Positions 46,949 to 57,536 are shown, counted from the stretch's first letter. The stretch is 64,000 nucleotides of DNA from Cloeon dipterum (GCF_949628265.1 NC_088789.1:30311883-30375882), one strand, 5' to 3'. The notes: generated by a model from the letters alone, not told the origin. Numbers and translations: made by a program.

Positions 46949-47040
46949 GTCACGTGACTTAATCGCTCGATTCTATTGGCAGAGAGAAAGCATGCGAACC
47001 TGCTCTAGGCCAATGAGATCGCGGAATCGAGTCACGTGAC
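46949..47040. promoter_or_regulatory. Paired GTCACGTGAC palindromes with two CCAAT boxes
   Basis: GTCACGTGAC-type sites occur at about 46949-46958 and 47031-47040, with flanking words in inverted order (CTCGATTC and GAATCGAG). Between them are ATTGG and CCAAT. GTCACGTGAC is the E-box form bound by bHLH-zip factors such as USF and MITF/TFEB. A TATA-like GGCTATATAAG is at about 47500. It could serve the lysine-rich gene starting at 47986 or an unseen transcript. Confidence 0.4.
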
Positions 47041-47985
47041 TGCTTACGTTTGTTTCTGTCTGTACTCTTGCTGGGTGCGGCAGATGTCTCTACTGTCGCT
47101 AAGCAGCATTTGCATTTGCACACTCTCAGGGTTTTACGTGACGATAATACGATCAATAATATTTGTAACGAGGTAATCAATGTAAAATATTCGGGTGCCC
47201 AAAGGGGAGAGAGTAGAGGGAGAGTCTCAGGTTATACAACCATACCCCTCACGGAGGGGAGCGCTCGCACACACACTCGCGACGGGACTCTCCTGCTGGC
47301 GGCGGACCGGCCAAGTCGGGCCACTTCTCTCTCTCTCCCTCTGCTCATCCCTTGGGTAGCCGCTCTGTACAACTAGCGTCGACTTCCCTAGAGTAAATAT
47401 ACCCACAGGTATGTTGTTCCAAGATACACAGATTACACAGCTGCTTATTTACTCTATGGACGAGCTGATTAAGCCGTCGAACCCTTTCCTGTAATTACGG
47501 CTATATAAGAGAATATAAAGCTCATAGCTCGTGAGGAATCGGCACCGCTGACACACACAAAAAAAGACTCGTTGCACATATTTTTCAGTTACATTCTGAA
47601 TGTAAAGCTTTCGTTTGGCTACCTATTACGGCTTTATTATACCTTAAATTTCGTCACTGGGGCGATGGCGCTATCAAAATTTTTACAATTTAGTAACGTG
47701 TGTATGTCGTCACTCTTATTGTCATACTCTTGTTTTAGCTTTTAATATTTTGTTATAAGGGTAGTTATAAGTCCTCACTAATTACATTTATATTTGGCTT
47801 GTGTATCTTTTTGTTTGAATTAAAAGGTTAGCATAATTTTTCAAAAGTTTAGTTAATACAAAATTTCACTCCAATATAATCCAAAAACTAAATTTGCTTT
47901 TAAAATTTTTGCAGATCAATATTCTTTCGCCGATTCCTGCGTCAGGATCTTCTGAATATTAACTTCGAACTTTCACCCTTTCAAT
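47041..47985. other. Upstream region of the lysine-rich gene
   Basis: Contains CT-rich tracts (47315-47345) and a TATA-like box near 47500. Open frames start at non-ATG codons and end in low complexity, so I do not call a protein here; an untranslated exon is possible. Confidence 0.35.
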
Positions 47986-48719
47986 ATGGCTGGAAAAATG
48001 AAGAAGTCCAGTAGAAACAATGAGAAGAAGGACGAGAAGAAGAAGAAGGTGCTTCAGGTAGTAAAATTTTAAGAGCCCGCTGTTACAAAAAAACTGTTCT
48101 TGTAAATTTGTGCTACGGCCATTACGATTATATTCGATTTATGCCTTTAAAAAACGGTTTATCCATTGCTATCTGGAATTTATTCTTTTCTGATAATTGA
48201 CACTCATTAAGTAAAATTAATTTTTTAATACGCTCCCATATATGCATCAGTTACTTTAAATTTCAGACGATTTGTATCCTATTCTGTGTTTGGTGCAACT
48301 GAAATTTGCGATTTTTGTTTCATGTGTACGTTTTGCAGAAGGCGAAAAAGCAGGAAATTCGAGACAAGGCTTTTGACAAATTTAAAGCAATGTTTTTTGA
48401 ACAATTGCTGATGGAACAAAAAGAAGAAGCAAAAGCAGAAATAAGGAGGAGGAAGAGTTTTGATGAGCTGAAAAGGCAGGCATATTCGAAGAAAAAGAAA
48501 AATGATGACGATAAAGGAGGACTCGGCAAGAGAATAAAGACGGACGGACCAAGCAGGCAAGGATTCACTCGTTTAATTTATCAAATTTACAATTAAAAGT
48601 CTGATTTTTATGTATCAGTACTGAAATTTAGTAATTTTCTAACAGTTTCAATTATTTTTAGCTCCGTAAAGGATCCAAGCGGCCCAGAGAAGAAAAGGAA
48701 GAAGAAAAACGACATTTGA
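47986..48719 (+). CDS. Small lysine-rich protein with a GC-AG intron (115 aa)
   Basis: Exons 47986-48057, 48339-48556 and 48662-48719. The first intron is GT-AG; the second uses a GC donor (AGCAG before GCAAGG), which keeps frame and gives a C-terminus VKDPSGPEKKRKKKNDI. Reading through instead would end in ARG-poor GFTRLIYQIYN after exon 2. The protein is extremely basic with alternating Lys/Glu (NEKKDEKKKKV, FEQLLMEQKEEAKAEIRRRK), probably helical in the middle, with several nuclear localisation-like clusters. I do not recognise the family; a nuclear or nucleolar role is a guess. It lies between the inverted A5 and A6 ankyrin copies. Confidence 0.65.
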
Positions 48720-49865
48720 AGAGAAAATAAGAGCATGAATACGGATGAACAGCTGGACGTGCAAAATATCCAGAAGAATGCGATTTACTGATAAGTTCCT
48801 AGAATTAGTTTTAGATATTAAAAACTAATGTAGTTTAGTTGTGCACCTAAATTTGTACGAAAAATGTATTCAAACCTTAATTCAGGTTGCAAATGAAAAT
48901 GTATTTAGTTAAATCTTTTTGAAACAGTGGCCAAAAATAGCTATATGTTCCCTCTATCCGCATACATTTTGATTTGTGTCCTTTTTGGCCTGTATACTCA
49001 CGCCCATATCTTTAGTAATCCTGAATAAAAACGATATTAAAGAGATACAATTGGAACGACACGTGCGTGTGTTTGAATTTCCCACGCATAAGCAACCATT
49101 AAACGAACCGACCAATGGCTGCGAGGAGCAGATCATATCAGGGCATGAGAAGAAGTGGGACGAAGAGGAGAGAATAAATCAGCTGCAGTGGGGATGTTAA
49201 CAAAGTTTCAAAATTGTTGTTGACGTTGGAAAATTCGACAAAAGTTGCTCTGGAACCGATCTCAGGGTGCGTTACCCTGAAAAAGGACATCAGAGTAGGT
49301 CAGGTGATGACGCTCGATTCGTTTGAGACTTCGTGACTTGATATCCATCAATCCTTTGAATTATTAAACAATTAAAACCGCACAGGAATAAGTTCTGAAC
49401 AGGAGTTGATGAGCAGTCAAAAATGTGAGATTCGCGGCAAGGTTTAAAAGTCTCCCTCCCTTTACAAATAGACGGAGCATGCGCTGCTTAACCTTTCAAG
49501 GGTGCTGTTGCCTCGATTAACAGATAAGGTTTATTCCAAAGTCAGCCAGGCAGCAGAAATCACGAGTGAGAGAAACGCTCCCGGCACCCGCAACCTATTT
49601 TTAAATTTTATTGAGGTAGGTTTTATTTTATTGGTCAATAAAAGAAAATATCTTGAAGAAATAGACAATTATTTATATATTTGAACTTTTCCTGCGGTCG
49701 AATTATAAAAACCTTTTTAATATTCTTGCGGTGTTTTAAGCAGGTCAGGTTTTTTAAGGTAAATACCAAACCTACTAAAATATTTTAGTCTGCCCCTTTC
49801 TATTATTTATCTTTTTGAGTTCGTGGCACCAATTCCTTTTATCCTATTTCAGATTTTCCTTAAAA
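48720..49865 (+). promoter_or_regulatory. Spacer and 5' flank of ankyrin gene A6
   Basis: Beyond the lysine-rich gene there is no convincing gene to 49.2 kb. From about 49400 the sequence is the inverted partner of the A5 flank (43818-44290). No TATA box is obvious. Confidence 0.5.
49225..49312 (+). repeat. Short dispersed repeat D, copy 2
   Basis: Shares GGAACCGATCTCAGGGTGCG and TTACCCTGAAAAAGG with 57829-57905 and, inverted and more diverged, with 4967-5062. It lies just outside the duplicated A6 5' flank. Confidence 0.65.
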
Positions 49866-51241
49866 ATGGATGATTCCCCAACAAGAGAGAGCAACAATGA
49901 CCGTAAGTAATGTCGTGAAATGGCCAGAATTGGAATTTTAAGAATTTTCATTTTGTAGAGGAATTCGAGTCAAGCGAGGAACTGGAATTCGACCCAAAAG
50001 CATCTCTTGAAGAAGAGTTGGAGTTCGTGAACAAGTGCAGAAGTTCTATTCCTGCGATTCTGATTGCTGCAGAATTCGGAGATTTAGAAGTTTGCCGGGA
50101 ACTCGTGCTGAATCTAGGAGCGGACGTCAACGTGACAGACAAAAATGGCAACGACGTGTATCATTGCGCCGCCAAGAACTCCTGCGAGAACGGATTGCAA
50201 TTGATCGATTTCTTTGCGACTCACGGTGCCGAAATGGAAAGGAGAAATAATTTTGGTCTTGATGCAGTTATATTAGCTCTACGCCAGAGGAACTTTGAGT
50301 TTGCAATCAAGCTGTTCAATTATTATGATTCGCCGAACAGTTTCCTGTCGCATTGCATTTGTGAAAAACTGGAAACGTTGAAATTCGCTTTTGAGAAGGA
50401 CGCGTCAGTGGTCAAAGTGAAGGGCAGTGACGAATTTGACAGGGAAATTTCGTATGAGGTGGCGTGGATGCACAGTCTTGAAACGTTTAAGTGGATCATT
50501 GAGATCGCTGGCAGCTCTAATTTAGTCGAAAGTGAAGAATGGCAACTTAAAATTCTGGAGCATGCCGCGCGCAATGACGAAGCTGGCGAGGATATTGCCC
50601 GCTTCATGTTTTCTTCCTACGCAACTAACTTGACCAGCGAAGATTTGACAACTCTTCTTGGTGTTGTCATGTATTCTTGTTTTCTGCCTTTTGTGAACTT
50701 GAAAGTTATTGCATTATTAATTGAACATGGTGCCGACGTGAACGTGAGCATAGAAGGGAAAACACTCTTTGATTACTGCGTTGCAGAAAATTCTTTAAGG
50801 ACCGCCCAGTTTTTGTACGAACTGGACCAAGAGAAGACGATTTGCTCGCGCACGTTGTTTTACGCGGCTTGGAAAGCGGACGTTGCGATGTGCGAGTGGC
50901 TGCTCGGGCTTCCCATGAATCCGCCCTTCAAAGATCAAATTCTTTTGTTTCTTTGCGCCGCTTCACAGAACGAGATATACGGCGAAGAAATTATTAGCTA
51001 CTTTATTCACGCTCCGGTCCTCCCTGCAAATGTTAACGTTCCCATTAATTTTTACCAAACTCCTCTCCAAGTGGCAATGAAAAATGGAAATCTCGGAGCT
51101 GCAGAAGCTTTACTGGAAATTGGCGCCGACTTTAACATAAATTATGGGACCAACCGCCAAGTTTGTGTTCCCCAAGGACAAGAGCCAACTGCCGGCGGGT
51201 GCTTTACAGGAAACCGCTATGCATATCTCCAAAATGTATAA
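49866..51241 (+). CDS. Ankyrin-repeat protein A6, subfamily II, altered C-terminus (439 aa)
   Basis: Exons 49866-49902 and 49959-51241, phase 1. MDDSPTRESNND, then SLEEELEFVNKCRSSIPAIL, GADVNVTDKNGNDVYHC and further ankyrin-type repeats. The N-terminal part matches A5; residues around FYAAWKADVAMCEWLLGLP match A8 almost exactly at DNA level. Near the end a deletion of about 55 bases relative to A8 (removing the LIYCLGVNYLDG segment) shifts the frame after GADFNINYG, so the last about 28 residues are unrelated to the family; the lost frame (MHISKMYK) continues in the DNA. Possibly still functional, because most repeats remain. Confidence 0.85.
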
Positions 51242-51704
51242 AACCAGGAAATGGGACTGTGGCTAATCAGTGTCTCCTTTTGGACACTGGTCAACTCCGA
51301 TATAAGTTTACTATTTTAAGAAAGAATTACACATTAATATATATTTATCAAAATTGAGTCTGAAATTTTATAAAGTACAATAAAATAATATATAAAATAT
51401 CAAACAAGCAAATGTTTTTATTGTATAATAAAGTTCCCTCTGCTAAATCTTGTGTGGCCTCCATCTGCTTGCTTATTTTACTTTTGTTAAGCTGGTCAGG
51501 ATTCTTTCAGTGTCTGTACAATTTGCATTTTTTTAATTTTAGCCTTTTCATTTCGTTCAGCCTTATCAAAAAAATTGGCGATTGATTGTAACATTGGTGA
51601 AAACAACAGTGAGTTAGAAAAATCCCGTTAAGTAACGCATACGGAGATTTTTGGTTATTAGCCTGTATAGTACAACGGTCTGAAGAAGGAAAAATTCCAG
51701 TCCA

Positions 51705-52134
51705 CTGGCTTCTCTGGAATTCATCAACGTGCTTAAAATGACAGGAGAAATTCCTGCTCTTTAAAGTCTTTTGTTCGCGGTAAGCCTGCTGGCTGATGAA
51801 GAGACTTGACAAAAATTCGTGAACAAAATACGAAAATGTCAACGTGACGGACAGAAATGCGGTGACGACGTTTTCCATCGTGCAACTGATATTGGTTTCT
51901 TTTAGCGCTGCAGAGCTAAGAAAGAAAGAAAGGGAAAATTCCAGGGAAGAAAATGCAGTCATATATTCGCTCTAATTTGGAAAAACATCGAGTTTGCGAT
52001 CAAGCTGTATAATTTCTATCAAAATCAGAGGGCATATTTCTGTATCATTGCTTTCGCAATCCACTAAAAATATTGAAACTTGCTTATGACTTTCGTGGCC
52101 AAACTCAAGGGCAGTGAAAATTTCGACGAATTCA
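51705..52134 (+). pseudogene. Decayed subfamily II ankyrin fragment (A-psi)
   Basis: Phrases in several frames recall the subfamily: LEFINVLK followed by GEIPAL, then NVTDRN, FAIKLYNFY, and AKLKGSENFDE, in the same order as in A6 and A8. Stops and frame changes prevent translation, and it stops abruptly where a family A MITE begins at 52135. It is on the plus strand between A6 and A7. Confidence 0.75.
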
Positions 52135-52402
52135 CCAGTTTCATAAACCCTTTAGTGTACGAAGCCACCAACAGATGGCGCAACCATAGACTTTGTTAAA
52201 AATTGATTTTTTAAAGAACTTCCGCTGTGATTTTGGACTCAATCTCGTTTGGTTTTCAGCACGTCAAAAGAAAAAATATTAAGTAAAGAATGCAGAGTAG
52301 CTAGATTGAGTCTGATATCGCAGCGGAAGTTGCTTTAAACTAAATTTTTAAGAAAGTCTATGGTTGCGTCATCTGTTGGTGGCTTTGAACACTAAGGGCA
52401 AA
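52135..52402. mobile_element. Hairpin MITE family A, internally deleted copy
   Basis: CACCAGTTTCATAAACCC at the left and GAACACTAAGGGC at the right, with CAACAGATGGCGCAAC, GACTCAATCTCG and GAGTCTGATATCGCAGCGGAAG inside. The central hairpin is shorter than in the 44.4-kb copy. Confidence 0.75.
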
Positions 52403-52894
52403 AATGAGAAGGAGAATTTATAGTAGCTTAATTCAAGCACATTATTCTTGCTAAATGTTTATCAAAACTGCTGCTGAGACTTTCCAAATTTAAGAAATAT
52501 AAAAAATATTAATTAAAGAAGAATTGTTTAATTAATTTTTAATTTATATACAGCTAGCGCAATCAATGATAACAAAAAAATCAAACACATATTTTGCAGC
52601 CGATTAAGATTTGTAACTTCCTCCACTCCTTATTAACTTGACGAACCCTGGTTCATGCGCCGTGCAACTGCGGAAGGTGGGAACAGTCCCCCTGATTTTA
52701 ATCTAAAGCAGTCAGCAAAGTGACAGAGGAAAAAGAGAGGGCTGCTCTAGCCTGTGATCTTTTATATTATTTAACTTATTTATACAAGTAAGTATAAGCT
52801 GTGAAGAAGTTATAGTTATTAATATGTTTATAAATAAACAGGAAAATAATTTAACTGATATAATTCTTATATTTTCCAGGATTTTTAATAAAAA

Positions 52895-54394
52895 ATGGAT
52901 GAATCATATTTTAGTGATGACTCAAATGAAAGTAACTACCGTGAGTAACAATTTTGATTGTTAAAATTGGAATTTAGCCATTTTTCTTTTGTAGTAGACA
53001 TATCCACAGATGAAGAAGAGCAATTCGAGGAATTCGATCAATCGGCATCTCTCAAAGAAAAGCTGGAATTTATCCACAGTGGCAACTGCTGCCCCAAAAT
53101 TCCAGCCATTCTGCACGCGGCAGAATTCGGTGATTTAGAAGTATGCAAGGAACTCTTGGAGCAGGGCGAAGACGTCAACGCTACAGACGAACATGGCTAC
53201 GACGTCTATCACTGCGCGTCTTTGAATAAAATCTGCGGTTTGGAACTGATCGATTTGTTTGCAGCCCACGGTGCTGAAATGAAAAGAATAAGTCGCTCTG
53301 GCTTTGATGCCGTCTCGCTCGCCCTCAGCGATAAAAACGTAGAGTTTGCGATCAAGCTTTTCAATTTATACGAATGGCCGAACAGCTTTCTTTCGTGTTA
53401 CCTTCGTAAAAGTAACGACTTGGAATTGATGAAATTAGCTTTTGAGAAGGACCCATCTGTGGCCAAAGTAAAGGGAGAAGACGGATTCGACAGGAAAATT
53501 TCGTATAATTTGGCGTGTTGGTCCAATCTAGAAGTATTCAAGTGGATTATTCACGTAGCCCGCAGCGTTGAAGAAGATGTAGTGAAACAGAAAGAATGGC
53601 AACTTCAAATTCTTAAGTACTCTGCTTTCAACGACCACGGCGAGGATATCGTCAACTTCATGTTTTCCTCGCTCATCAGGAATTTGACGAGACAAGATTT
53701 GACCCCTCTCCTCGTTACTGTCGTGTCATCTAGGATGCCTCAAGCTGTGAACGTGAAAGTTGTTGGACTATTAATCAAACATGGTGCCGACGTGAATGCA
53801 AGCATAAAAGGAAAATCCCTCCTTGATCACTACGTGGCGTTGAATTTATTATCGGCTGCCAAGTATATGCACGAATTGAACCCAAAGGAGATTTGCGCGA
53901 GCACCTTGAATTACGCCGCAGCGAAAGCGGATGTCGAAATGTGCCATTGGCTCGTTGGACGTCGCATGGCCCCCAAGATGAAAGACTTAATTCCTGATTT
54001 CCTCAACAGCATTACACGGAACCACCAACACGGAGCAAATCTCATTCGTCACTTTGCTCCAATTCTGAGTGATTATGTAAATATTGCCTCCGGAATGAAG
54101 CCATATGATCTTAAGAGTCCACTTCAATCAGCTATGGATAACAAAAACCTCAGAGTCGCTGAAGCTTTGCTCGAAATCGGCGCCGATTTGAACGTGAGAT
54201 ATAGGACCCTTAATCTGCTCATCTACTGCTTGGGGATTAATTTTCTGGAAGGCGCCATATTTGTGTACTCCAAGGACAAGAGCCAGCTGCAGGCGGGAAT
54301 AAGGGACACCGCTATGCACATCGCCAAAATGTATAAAAACCTGGATATGGAGCTATGGCTGCGTATAATGGCAGTGCACCCTTTTGGGCACTGA
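52895..54394 (+). CDS. Ankyrin-repeat protein A7, subfamily II (481 aa)
   Basis: Exons 52895-52940 and 52995-54394, phase 1. The N-terminus is acidic (MDESYFSDDSNESNY, then STDEEEQFEEFD), followed by SLKEKLEFIHSGN, IPAILHAAEFGDLEVCKEL, GEDVNATDEHGYDVYHCAS and further degenerate repeats, to IKHGADVNASIKGKSLLDHY, LNYAAAKADVEMCHWL and LLEIGADLNVRY. It ends with LIYCLGINFLEGA, MHIAKMYKN and HPFGH, shared with A8. The frame is complete and this is the cleanest subfamily II member. No second domain is seen. Confidence 0.9.
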
Positions 54395-55683
54395 TCAACT
54401 CTCTTTAATTTATTTCTCGGGAGAATTATTTAATTTTTCAATGCACGTAACGTATATTTCTATATACTTTTCTTTTTTAAGAAGTATTTTCATTTCAAGA
54501 TGGACAATCTGATCTTATAGCTAATAAATAAATAACTATGCGAACTAAAAAATCTTGTGTTATTTCCAACTAATGTGCGCTTCCCTAACTATATATGGAT
54601 ATAATAACAATTTAATTTGAAAATACCGATCAATACATGGTGTTTGCATTTCGCATTTATAAATTAAAAAAGACGAAATGCATAAAAAGATGCATACAAA
54701 ATTCTAGCAACAATAGGGATCAGTACATAATTCTTTTGAAAAAGGTCAACGAACTTCTCATCTGAGCTTATAGGTGGAAGAGAACAATTATTCCAGGAAT
54801 TCCTGTCAAAAATTTAATACCTGAGTGAATTCTTGGGATGTAACAAAACCTTTGAGGGATATCAAAAATTTTAAAAGGGTAGAAGTAACTCAAATAGTCA
54901 AATTACTCTTGTTGCCGACTTTTTTTTATCTCAAAATTTGTGAAAATTAAACCATGCGAAAATTTCCTTTTACGTAAGCTGATTCTAATCAGCGGGGGCG
55001 TTTGATAATTTTAAAATTGTTTAAAAAAAATCACTGCCGAATTGCTTGTTGACCTTTTTTGCAACAAAATTAAATTCGCTGTTGGTTGTTGAAAGTTGCG
55101 CAACTCAAATCAACAATTAAGGAATTGGAAAATTTTGAAATTTAATTTTTAAAATACCGTTCAACATTTGTGCTATTTTACATGTGGAAAAATGTATTTG
55201 ATACATTTTAGGGATTTAGGATATTTTTAGCTGCACATATTTTCTGCTTCCATGGAATTTCGGTTAGTTCCTTTTATCTGCTGCTCTTTGAGTAGGTCTT
55301 GCATTTGCTACACGGCTCTCCCTTTAAAAGGATAAATCAGTTTCCCAGCAATTTAATTTTACCTGTGGGATTGAAAGGAGGATCTCTGTTTCCTCCCTTT
55401 CAGATAGATTTGATTTATAGAAGTCCGTGTAGCAAAGAAAAACACGACAGAGGACTAGTTCTGCCTGCAACTTCACTTAACTTTATCAAAGATAAGGTAT
55501 GTAATAACTTTTTCTGACTTTCAATTACAGCGAGGAGCTCTCAATTTGTATTTTATGAAAAATTTCATATTTAGACATTTATCTTAATAATTCCTGTCTA
55601 TTAATCTTTGATAAGGATGTGTTATTTTTTATAATGGCAGGCCAATTGCGTTAAATAAATTTATTCGATCTTTCAAGTTTCTT
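54395..55683. other. Spacer A7-A8
   Basis: AT-rich sequence with no supported gene. A short stretch at 55.30-55.50 kb is open but has no splice or domain support. Confidence 0.45.
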
Positions 55684-55985
55684 AAAGACCGTCTTTGACA
55701 AAGTTTCTGAGCACACCAATCGATTCCTGAGGGTCGAATTTGGTAAAGTGGATATTTTCCCGCCAAACAATATGCGAGACGTGCGCATGCGTCAGAGCTG
55801 GTTGGATGTGACAAATTAGTCATTTGTACAGGCGGTCTCTCTGCAAGTTCCCAAACCAGCTCTGGCGCATGCGCACGTCTCGCATATATACGTTCATATT
55901 GTTTGGCGGGAAAATATCAACTTTACCGAATTCGACTCTCAAGAATCAATTGGTGTGCTCAGAAAGTTCGTCAAGGCGATCTTTA
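55684..55985. mobile_element. MITE family C inserted at the A8 start (TTAA ends)
   Basis: The copy begins TTAAAGACCGTCTTTGAC and ends GGCGATCTTTAA, with nearly perfect long arms (CACCAATCGATTCCTGAGGG, TGCGCATGCGTCAGAGCTGG). TTAA at both borders suggests a TTAA target, as for piggyBac-type elements. It ends three bases before the relic ATG of A8 exon 1. Confidence 0.85.
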
Positions 55986-56042
55986 AAAATGGATAATTCT
56001 TTATAGTGGTTCAGGAGAAAGCAACTACACCCGTCACTAAGC

Positions 56043-57536
56043 ATGGATGCCATGGATGATGATTTCTCAGAGGAGGAAATGGATGATGACTTCTCAGAAG
56101 AAGCCATGGATGATGACGATTTCTCAGAGGAGGAAGATCAAGAACCAATGATCATTCGAAGCGTGGACCCTTCCTCATCTCTCGAACAAAAGTTGGAATA
56201 CATCAACAGGCATAGAAAACACATTCCAGCCATTCTATACGCAGCAGAATTTGGGGATTTAGAGGTTTGCCAGGAACTTGTGAATCAAGGTGAAGATATC
56301 AACGTGAGGGACATTTACGGCTACGATGTCTACCACTACGCATCTATGAACGCCAAAAACGGACTGGAACTGATCGATTTCTTCAAGTTTTCTGGTGCAA
56401 TAATGGAAAGGGAAAATGTTGCTGAGGTTGATGCAGTCACGTATGCTCTCCACGAATGGAACTTTGACTTTGCGATCAAGCTTTTCAACTGCTACGAATC
56501 AGAAGAGGCATCAAAGCTCAGCTTCCTTTCGTATTGCATTTGTTCTTCACTGGATTTATTGAAGAAAGCTCTCAAGAAGAATCCGTCGGTGGCCAAAGTG
56601 AAGGGCAGTCACGAGGTGTTCGACAAGGAAATTTCGTATGAGGCGGCAAGTTCGGCCAATCTGGAAAAATTCAAATGGACTGTGAAGATCGCCAGACGCC
56701 TGAACAAAGATTTGGTCCTCAGCAAAGAATGGCATCTTAAAATGCTCAAGTGTAGCTCACTCAATCGTAACCACGGCGAGGCAATCGCTAGTTTCGTGCT
56801 TTCCTCTTTCAAAATGAACTTCACGAGAAAAGATTTGACAACTGTCCTTACTAAGGTCGTTGCATCTTGGCCGCATTATTTGAACTTGAGGGTTGTCGGA
56901 ATGTTGGTTGAACATGACGCCGACGTGAATGCAACGATTCGAGGAAAGTACACCCTTTTCGATTACTGCGTTGCGGAAAATTCCTTAATGGCCGCCCAGT
57001 TTTTCTACGCACTGGACAAAGAGGAGAAAATTTGCTCTCGCACGTTGTTTTACGCGGCTTGGAAAGCGGACGTTGCGATGTGCGAGTGGCTGCTTGGGCT
57101 TCCCATGAATCCGCCCTTCAAAGATCAAATACCTTTGTTTCTTTGCGCCGCTTCACAGAACAAGAGGTACGGCAAAGAAATTATTCGTTACTTTGATGCT
57201 CCGGTTCTTCGTGCGAATGTCAATGTTCCCAGCAAGTTGTACGAACCTCCCCTGACTCCACTCCACTTGGCAATGAAAAATGGAAATCTCGGAGCTGCAA
57301 AGGCTTTGTTTCGGATTGGCGCCGACTTGGGCGTAAAATTTGAGGGCGTTAATTTGCTGATTTACTGCTTGGGGGTAAATTATCTGGACGGCGCCAAGTT
57401 TGTGTTCTCCAAGAACAAGAGCCAACTGCTGGCTGGCACATTACCGGAAACCGCCATGCATATCGCCAAAATGTATGAAAACCAGGAAATGGAACTATGG
57501 TTGCGTGGAATCGTACGGTTCCCTTTTGGGCACTGA
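56043..57536 (+). CDS. Ankyrin-repeat protein A8, subfamily II, new acidic N-terminus (497 aa)
   Basis: A single exon from the ATG at 56043. It opens with three tandem copies of a DDFSEE unit, then SSLEQKLEYINRHR, IPAILYAAEFGDLEVCQEL, GEDINVRDIYGYDVYHYAS, EHDADVNATIRGKYTLFDYC, FYAAWKADVAMCEWLLGLP, LHLAMKNGNLGAAKALFRIG, LIYCLGVNYLDGA and the HIAKMYEN..FPFGH end. Upstream, 55989-56035 resembles A7 exon 1 (ATGGAT, GAAAGCAACTAC) but has a stop and a weakened donor (CGTCAC). So A8 probably lost its two-exon start after the MITE inserted and now starts in the repeat. The translation start is inferred. Confidence 0.85.
   Translation: MDAMDDDFSEEEMDDDFSEEAMDDDDFSEEEDQEPMIIRSVDPSSSLEQKLEYINRHRKHIPAILYAAEFGDLEVCQELVNQGEDINVRDIYGYDVYHYASMNAKNGLELIDFFKFSGAIMERENVAEVDAVTYALHEWNFDFAIKLFNCYESEEASKLSFLSYCICSSLDLLKKALKKNPSVAKVKGSHEVFDKEISYEAASSANLEKFKWTVKIARRLNKDLVLSKEWHLKMLKCSSLNRNHGEAIASFVLSSFKMNFTRKDLTTVLTKVVASWPHYLNLRVVGMLVEHDADVNATIRGKYTLFDYCVAENSLMAAQFFYALDKEEKICSRTLFYAAWKADVAMCEWLLGLPMNPPFKDQIPLFLCAASQNKRYGKEIIRYFDAPVLRANVNVPSKLYEPPLTPLHLAMKNGNLGAAKALFRIGADLGVKFEGVNLLIYCLGVNYLDGAKFVFSKNKSQLLAGTLPETAMHIAKMYENQEMELWLRGIVRFPFGH

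Larger units (their letters stand above)
51242..52894. other. Spacer A6-A7 with pseudogene and MITE
   Basis: Besides the decayed ankyrin fragment and the MITE, nothing else is supported. A likely acceptor (TATTTTCCAG, 52880) just before the A7 start suggests an untranslated first exon upstream. Confidence 0.45.

Noticed and set aside
47050-47376. 108-residue frame downstream of the E-box pair
   Set aside because: It starts at TTG, not ATG, and runs into low-complexity CT-rich sequence without splice support.
48976-49200. 74-residue frame after the lysine-rich gene
   Set aside because: No domain, no splice support, and no related copy near A5 despite the inverted duplication beginning shortly after.
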